From: Actinomycetota bacterium
Lineage (GTDB): Bacteria > Actinomycetota > Acidimicrobiia > Acidimicrobiales > Ilumatobacteraceae
Length of the DNA: 10,568 nt
Assembly: GCA_005788205.1 (NCBI GenBank)
Contig: SXYT01000025.1
Span: 1-10,568, forward strand
Direction of reading: 5' to 3'
In this document: positions 6,359 to 10,568 of the stretch, piece after piece
Layout of the letters: every line of letters starts with the position of its first letter
Numbering within the stretch: the stretch's first letter is position 1
Program-made: the position numbers and the translations under genes
Notes under the pieces: generated by a model
What the model was told of the DNA's origin: nothing
Database searches by the model: none
What the model saw: the letters and a program-made list of their open reading frames with translations, nothing else

Positions 6359-6364
6359 GCATCT

Positions 6365-7381
6365 ATGGTCAAAGTGGGAATCATCGGCGCGTCGGGATAC
6401 ACGGGCGTGGAACTGCTGCGCATCGTGGCTGGTCACCCGGGAATGGAGCTCGTGTGCGCCACAGGGGACAGCCAGGCCGGGACTCTCGCCAGCTCGCTGT
6501 ACCCCTCGCTCGCGGGTGCATATCCGAACCTCGTGTTCTCCGAGTACGACGCGGATGTCCTCGACGGGCTCGACCTCGTGTTCCTCGGGCTCCCGCACGA
6601 GGCATCCATGGCCATCGTGCCGGAGCTCGCGCCGCGGGTCGGGTGCATAGTCGACCTCTCTGCCGCGTACCGCCTGAAGGACGCCTCGGCCTACCCGACG
6701 TGGTACGGATTCGACCACACCCAACCTGCCGAGCTCGCTCGCGCCGTCTACGGCCTCCCGGAGCTGCACCGCGAGGAGTTGCGCGGGGCAACCCTCGTCG
6801 CCACTCCCGGCTGTTACGTCACTGCGGCCACCCTCGCACTCGCGCCCCTGTTGCGTGCAGGGATGATCGCGAACTCGGGCATCATCGTCGATGCCGCGAG
6901 CGGGGTGAGCGGGGCCGGCCGGGCCGCCAAGCACAGCTCGATGTTCTGCACCGTCGACGAGGATTTCACGGCATACGGGCTGCTCGACCACCGCCACACA
7001 CCCGAGATGGAGCAGAACCTGGGGGCGCAGGTCCTCTTCACGCCGCATCTCGCGCCGATGAACCGGGGGATCCTCGCCACGTGCTACGCGCGGCCCACGG
7101 GGAAGGTGTCTTCTGCCTCGTTGCTCGCCACCCTCGCTGGCTTCTACAGGGACGAGCCTTTCGTCACCGTGAACACGAACATCCCGGGCACGAAGGCGAC
7201 TCTCGGCTCGAACGCCGTGCACATCACCGCGCGCCATGACGAACGGACCGGCCACGTCGTGGTGATCGCCGCGGAGGACAACCTGACGAAGGGCGCTTCC
7301 GGCGGGGCCGTGCAGGCCGCCAACGTCGCGCTCGGCCTCGAGGAGACGGCGGGCCTGACGAACGTCGGGGTGTACCCGTGA
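6365..7381 (+). CDS. argC: N-acetyl-gamma-glutamyl-phosphate reductase
   Basis: The enzyme reduces N-acetylglutamyl phosphate to N-acetylglutamate semialdehyde with NADPH, the third step from glutamate towards ornithine. The 338-residue protein has the nucleotide-binding GIIGASGYTG (5-14) and the catalytic cysteine C150 in ATPGCY. It also has the DAASGVSGAGR loop (176-186) and HRHTPEMEQ (209-217) with a conserved histidine. The C-terminal part returns to the Rossmann side with EDNLTKGASGGAVQAAN. Length is normal. ATG 6365 is the only plausible start and appears to be the transcription start as well. It is the first gene of the arg cluster, and its stop overlaps the argB GTG by 4 nt. Confidence 0.97.
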   Translation: MVKVGIIGASGYTGVELLRIVAGHPGMELVCATGDSQAGTLASSLYPSLAGAYPNLVFSEYDADVLDGLDLVFLGLPHEASMAIVPELAPRVGCIVDLSAAYRLKDASAYPTWYGFDHTQPAELARAVYGLPELHREELRGATLVATPGCYVTAATLALAPLLRAGMIANSGIIVDAASGVSGAGRAAKHSSMFCTVDEDFTAYGLLDHRHTPEMEQNLGAQVLFTPHLAPMNRGILATCYARPTGKVSSASLLATLAGFYRDEPFVTVNTNIPGTKATLGSNAVHITARHDERTGHVVVIAAEDNLTKGASGGAVQAANVALGLEETAGLTNVGVYP

Positions 7382-8244
7382 GCGAGATGTCGACCGCCGA
7401 CGTGCTCGTCGAGGCACTGCCTTACATCCGTCGCTTCGCCGGGCGGACGGTGGTGGTGAAGTACGGGGGCAATGCGCTCGCGGGAACGTCGGATCACGAT
7501 GCCCTCGCGCTGTTCGCCGAGGACATCGTGCTCATGCACACGGTCGGGATCCGCCCGGTCGTCGTCCACGGTGGTGGCCCCCAGATCAACGAACTGCTCA
7601 GCCGGCTCGGTATCGAGTCACGGTTCGAGAACGGCCTGCGCGTGACCGATGCGGCCACGATGGACGTCGTGCGGATGGTCCTGAACGGCCAAGTGAACCC
7701 CCAGATCGTGAGTGCCGTCAACACGCACGGCAACATCGCAGTGGGCCTGTCGGGTGAGGATGCCCGCATCCTGCAGGCCGCACCACGCGACCCGTCCCTC
7801 GGGTTTGTCGGTGACGTGGCCCGTGTGCGCCCGGAACTCATCGAGAGCGTTCTCGCGGACGGCTTCGTGCCCGTCATCTCCACCGTGGGCGTCGACGGGT
7901 CCGGCCAGGCGTACAACATCAACGCGGACACCGCCGCTGGTGCCATCGCCGAGGCTCTCTCCGCCGAGAAGATCGTCTATCTCACCGACATCGCAGGGTT
8001 GCGCCGCGTCGTCGACGACCCCTCCTCGCTCATCCAGCGCACCACCGTGGGCGAACTCGAGGCGCTCGTGGCCGACGGCACCGTCGCGGGCGGGATGATC
8101 CCGAAGGTGGAGAGCTGCATCCAGGCCGTGCGCGGTGGCGTGCGCAGTGCGCACATCCTCGACGGGCGCATCGCCCATGTCCTTCTCCTCGAGCTCTTCA
8201 CGGACGAGGGAGTGGGGACAATGATCACAGGAGGGCCCCAATGA
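7378..8244 (+). CDS. argB: Acetylglutamate kinase
   Basis: The enzyme phosphorylates N-acetylglutamate with ATP, the controlled step of arginine synthesis. The 288-residue product has VVKYGGNA (26-33) with the ATP-site lysine K28. HGGGPQ (64-69) and the substrate arginine in NGLRVTD (85-91) follow, then YNINADTAAGA (179-189) and GGMIPKVESC (238-247) with K243. It begins with an amphipathic segment (ALPYIRRFAGRTVVVKYGG) and ends LFTDEGVGTMI. Both are features of hexameric, arginine-inhibited kinases and are absent from the insensitive E. coli type, so feedback inhibition is inferred. Start GTG 7378 overlaps the argC stop; ATG 7387 is an alternative. The usual actinobacterial argJ between argC and argB is absent. 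The stop overlaps argD as ATGA. Confidence 0.96.
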   Translation: MSEMSTADVLVEALPYIRRFAGRTVVVKYGGNALAGTSDHDALALFAEDIVLMHTVGIRPVVVHGGGPQINELLSRLGIESRFENGLRVTDAATMDVVRMVLNGQVNPQIVSAVNTHGNIAVGLSGEDARILQAAPRDPSLGFVGDVARVRPELIESVLADGFVPVISTVGVDGSGQAYNINADTAAGAIAEALSAEKIVYLTDIAGLRRVVDDPSSLIQRTTVGELEALVADGTVAGGMIPKVESCIQAVRGGVRSAHILDGRIAHVLLLELFTDEGVGTMITGGPQ

Positions 8245-9449
8245 GCCACCCGTTCGCGTCGGACGACATTCCCCAGGAGGTCCTGGGCGGCCAGGACTTC
8301 TGCCCGTACATCCCCGTCTTCGGCGCCCCGAAGATCATGTTCGTGCGCGGGTCCGGCACCGAACTGTGGGCGAGCGACGGTCGCCGCTACCTCGACTTCC
8401 TCTCCGGCATAGCCGTGGTCTCGCTCGGGCACTGCAACCCCGCGGTCAGCGGGGCAATCGCAGCCCAGGCGGCGGAACTCATGCACGTGTCGAACTTCTT
8501 CTCGAACCCGGTGGCCACACGCGCCGCGATGGCCATCAACTCCCTGATGCGCGATGCCGGTGCTGGCGACGGCCAGGTGTTCTTCTGCAACTCGGGGGCC
8601 GAGGCCACCGAGGCCGCGATCAAGATCGCGCGCAAGTTCGGCGGCCGGGGCCGCCACGCGATCGTGAGTGCCTTCGGGAGTTTCCACGGCCGCACCCTCG
8701 GGGCTCTCGCGCTCACGGGCCAACCCGCCAAGCACGAGGTCTTCCAGCCGATGCCGGACGGGTTCCGCTACGTGACCTTCGGCGACCTGGACGGTCTCGC
8801 CGGGGCGATCGACCCGACGGTGTCCGCAGTGATGCTCGAACCGATCCAGGGCGAGGGCGGCGTGGTGCCCGCCGACCCCGGGTACCTGCAGGCAGTCCAG
8901 GAACTCTGCAGGGAGCGTGGTCTTCTCTTCATGATGGACGAGGTGCAGACCGGTTTCTGCCGCACGGGGCGCTGGTTCGGTTTCGAGCATGCCGGCGTGA
9001 GCCCGGACGTCGTGACGTTCGCGAAGGGCATGGGGAACGGCATGCCCGTCGGGGCCGTGTGGGCCAGGCGGGACATTGCCGCCGTGATGAAACCCGGCGA
9101 CCACGGATCGACATACAGCGGCACCGCCATCGCGACGGCCGCCGTGAATGCGGTCATCGAAGAGATGAAGAGGATCGACGCATGTGCGCTCGCCACAGCG
9201 GCAGGCACCCGCATCAGGGGCCTGCTGCTCGGTGAGCCAGGCATCGACCACATCCGCGGGGAGGGTCTCCTCCTCGGTGTCGCACTGGCGGGGGAGAGGG
9301 ATGCGAACACGGTCGCGGCCGAGCTCTTGTCTCTGGGCCTCATCGTGAACGCGGTGAACGCTTCGACGCTGCGTCTCGCGCCGCCGCTCACCGTGAGCGA
9401 TGCCGAGATAGACGAGGCATGCTCACTCATCAGGACGGTGCTCGCATGA
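8241..9449 (+). CDS. argD: Acetylornithine aminotransferase
   Basis: This PLP enzyme of the class-III aminotransferase fold converts N-acetylglutamate semialdehyde and glutamate to N-acetylornithine and 2-oxoglutarate. In 402 residues it shows FLSGIAVVSLGHCNP (53-67), the cofactor phosphate loop NSGAEATEAA (117-126), SFHGRTLGAL (147-156), LEPIQGEGG (199-207), the cofactor aspartate D233 in MMDEVQTG, and the PLP lysine K262 in FAKGMGNGMPVG. The phosphate-contacting stretch reads HGSTYSGTAIAT (288-299), where most relatives have GSTFGGNPLA; the key threonine T291 is kept. The start is firm: ATG overlaps the argB stop and AGGAGGG lies 5 nt upstream (8229-8235). It might also act on succinyl-diaminopimelate, as some ArgD proteins do. 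The stop overlaps argF as ATGA. Confidence 0.96.
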   Translation: MSHPFASDDIPQEVLGGQDFCPYIPVFGAPKIMFVRGSGTELWASDGRRYLDFLSGIAVVSLGHCNPAVSGAIAAQAAELMHVSNFFSNPVATRAAMAINSLMRDAGAGDGQVFFCNSGAEATEAAIKIARKFGGRGRHAIVSAFGSFHGRTLGALALTGQPAKHEVFQPMPDGFRYVTFGDLDGLAGAIDPTVSAVMLEPIQGEGGVVPADPGYLQAVQELCRERGLLFMMDEVQTGFCRTGRWFGFEHAGVSPDVVTFAKGMGNGMPVGAVWARRDIAAVMKPGDHGSTYSGTAIATAAVNAVIEEMKRIDACALATAAGTRIRGLLLGEPGIDHIRGEGLLLGVALAGERDANTVAAELLSLGLIVNAVNASTLRLAPPLTVSDAEIDEACSLIRTVLA

Positions 9450-10339
9450 CCAGGCACCTGCTCGACATCACGGACCTCGCACCGGGCGAACTGCGCCACG
9501 TGCTGGCCCTCTCGACCGCCGCCCCGAGGCGACTGCTGGAGGGAAAGGGCGTGGCGCTCGTGTTCGAGAAGCCGTCCAACAGGACCCGCCACTCCATGGA
9601 GATGGCGGTCATCCAGATGGGCGGGCACCCCGTGTACACGCGCGGTGAGGAGATCGGTCTCGACACCCGCGAGACGGTCGAGGATGCGACCAGGATCATG
9701 GCGGGGTACCACTCTGTCCTCGCTGCCCGGGTGTTCTCCCACTCGACGGTAGAGCGCATGGCCGCCTGCTCGCCGGTCCCTGTCGTCAACATGCTGAGCG
9801 ACCGCAGTCACCCATTGCAGGCACTTGCCGACCTGGTGACGATGAAGGAGCACGTTGGCGCACCCGACACCCTGCGTGTCGCATGGGTCGGCGACTACAA
9901 CAACGTCGCCCGGTCACTGGCCGAGGCGGTCCTCATGCTCGGCGGCTCGATGTCGTTCGGCTGCCCGGAGGGCTACGGCCCGGGAGCGCACGAGGTCACG
10001 AGGCTGACGGCACTCGGTGGTTCCGTGAGGGACTCGACTGACCCCCGGGCTGCGGTTGACGGTGCGAACGTCGTGCACACGGACACGTGGATCTCCATGG
10101 GCCAGGAGGCAGAGACAGCCGCCCGGCGCGAGGTGTTCGCCGGGTACATCGTGGACGAGGCGCTGATGTCACGCGCCGCGGGCGGCGCCCGGTTCATGCA
10201 CTGCATGCCGGCCCACCGCGGCGAGGAGGTCAGCGCCGGGGTCTTCGATGGCCCGCGCAGCCTGGTGATCGCACAGGGTCATCACCGTCTCACCGCGGCG
10301 CGCGGGGCACTCACGTTCCTGGTGGAGGCACAGGGATGA
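9446..10339 (+). CDS. argF: Ornithine carbamoyltransferase
   Basis: The enzyme joins carbamoyl phosphate and ornithine to give citrulline. The 297-residue product has the carbamoyl-phosphate site FEKPSNRTR (40-48; many relatives have STRTR), SHPLQALADL (121-130), WVGDYNNVARS (147-157), the ornithine-side DTWISMGQE (213-221) and HCMPAHRGEE (252-261) with the conserved cysteine C253. These indicate a true ornithine enzyme rather than an acetylornithine one. The final active-site segment reads AQGHHRLTAARGAL (276-289): the arginine is kept, but the usual Asn of the xNR motif is His. ATG 9446 overlaps the argD stop; an upstream ATG at 9419 would add nine residues inside argD and is less likely. 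The stop overlaps argR as ATGA. Confidence 0.95.
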   Translation: MTRHLLDITDLAPGELRHVLALSTAAPRRLLEGKGVALVFEKPSNRTRHSMEMAVIQMGGHPVYTRGEEIGLDTRETVEDATRIMAGYHSVLAARVFSHSTVERMAACSPVPVVNMLSDRSHPLQALADLVTMKEHVGAPDTLRVAWVGDYNNVARSLAEAVLMLGGSMSFGCPEGYGPGAHEVTRLTALGGSVRDSTDPRAAVDGANVVHTDTWISMGQEAETAARREVFAGYIVDEALMSRAAGGARFMHCMPAHRGEEVSAGVFDGPRSLVIAQGHHRLTAARGALTFLVEAQG

Positions 10340-10568
10340 GCGGCAAGCAGCAGCGCCAGCAGTTGATCGTGAAGATCATCGCGTCGAACAACGTCTCCAG
10401 CCAGCCGGAACTCCAGAGACTTCTCGAGCGCAACAATGTGAATGCCACCCAGGCAACCATCTCCCGCGACCTCGAGGAGCTCGGGGCAGTCAAGGTTCGC
10501 GTGGCGGGCGGCGAGCCGAAGTACGCGATTCCCGAGTACGAACCCCAGAGAATCACGCCGTCCGACCA
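10336..10568 (+). CDS. argR: Arginine repressor, N-terminal part
   Basis: ArgR senses arginine and binds ARG boxes as a hexamer to repress arginine synthesis genes. The window holds 77 codons: the winged helix-turn-helix DNA-binding domain with IIASNNVSSQPELQRLLE, then the recognition region ATQATISRDLEELGAVKVR (about 43-61), and the beginning of the linker. The arginine-binding oligomerisation domain lies beyond the window end. The start is ATG overlapping the argF stop, with GGAGG 7 nt upstream (10324-10328). As a member of the operon whose promoter carries two ARG boxes, it is probably autoregulated. Confidence 0.95.
   Translation, partial: MSGKQQRQQLIVKIIASNNVSSQPELQRLLERNNVNATQATISRDLEELGAVKVRVAGGEPKYAIPEYEPQRITPSD

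Larger units (their letters stand above)
6348..6361. promoter_or_regulatory. ARG box 2, overlapping the argC and yqgE -10 elements
   Basis: TGTAT-TATA-ATGCA is a 14-bp palindrome with one mismatched pair and fits TGNAT-W4-ATNCA. It covers the -10 hexamers of both divergent genes and ends 3 nt before the argC ATG. A bound ArgR would block RNA polymerase directly. The regulator itself is encoded at 10336 onward in the same cluster. Confidence 0.7.

Noticed and set aside
9419..9445. Upstream ATG for argF at 9419
   Set aside because: It would add nine residues inside argD without family match; ATG 9446 gives the usual overlap and N-terminus.
1..10568. CRISPR array, insertion sequence, tRNA, phage or defence system
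   Set aside because: No regularly spaced repeats, terminal inverted repeats, transposase motifs, tRNA cloverleaf or atypical gene block were found; the window is housekeeping genes with uniform composition apart from the argC/yqgE promoter.

Overview
The window is GC-rich bacterial DNA (roughly two thirds G+C by eye), densely coded, and ordinary in gene content. The order infC-rpmI-rplT-(SpoU/TrmH methyltransferase)-pheS-pheT followed by argC-argB-argD-argF-argR is typical of Actinomycetota. The TANNNT -10 motifs lying just upstream of start codons, with little or no leader, also fit that phylum. The protein style (for example SNRTRHSME in ArgF and the small divergent gene upstream of infC) leans towards class Acidimicrobiia, but this is a judgement from memory and not a search result.

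Layout. (1) Bases 1-114, minus strand: the first 38 codons of an unidentified small protein, divergent from infC. (2) Bases 115-337: intergenic region and infC leader with several small hairpins. (3) Bases 338-1605: translation genes infC (IF3, very probably starting at a rare AUA codon), rpmI (L35) and rplT (L20). (4) Bases 1602/1638-2357: a SpoU/TrmH-family RNA methyltransferase whose start is uncertain and whose first codons form a 12-bp perfect hairpin. (5) Bases 2403-5779: pheS and pheT, overlapping by 4 nt. (6) Bases 5794-6342, minus strand: a YqgE/AlgH (UPF0301) protein, convergent with pheT. A perfect 9-bp hairpin spans both stop codons. (7) Bases 6365-10568: the arginine cluster argC, argB, argD, argF and the start of argR, all joined by 4-nt stop/start overlaps. 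No argJ lies between argC and argB, where actinobacteria usually carry it.

How the parts work together. The first half supplies translation machinery: initiation factor, two 50S proteins, an RNA-modifying enzyme and phenylalanyl-tRNA synthetase. The second half encodes N-acetylglutamate to citrulline steps of arginine synthesis plus the arginine repressor. The most informative non-coding site is the AT-rich 40-bp stretch between yqgE and argC. It holds two ARG-box-like palindromes (TGNAT-N4-ATNCA) 20 bp apart centre to centre. The second contains the self-complementary ATTATAAT, which reads as a perfect TATAAT -10 on both strands. It is placed so that argC would start at its own ATG (leaderless) and yqgE about 2 nt before its GTG. 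ArgR, made from the last gene seen in the cluster, would therefore be expected to repress its own operon and possibly the divergent yqgE.

I found no mobile element, CRISPR array, tRNA, rRNA or defence-like system. The points worth a second look are regulatory or concern start codons.
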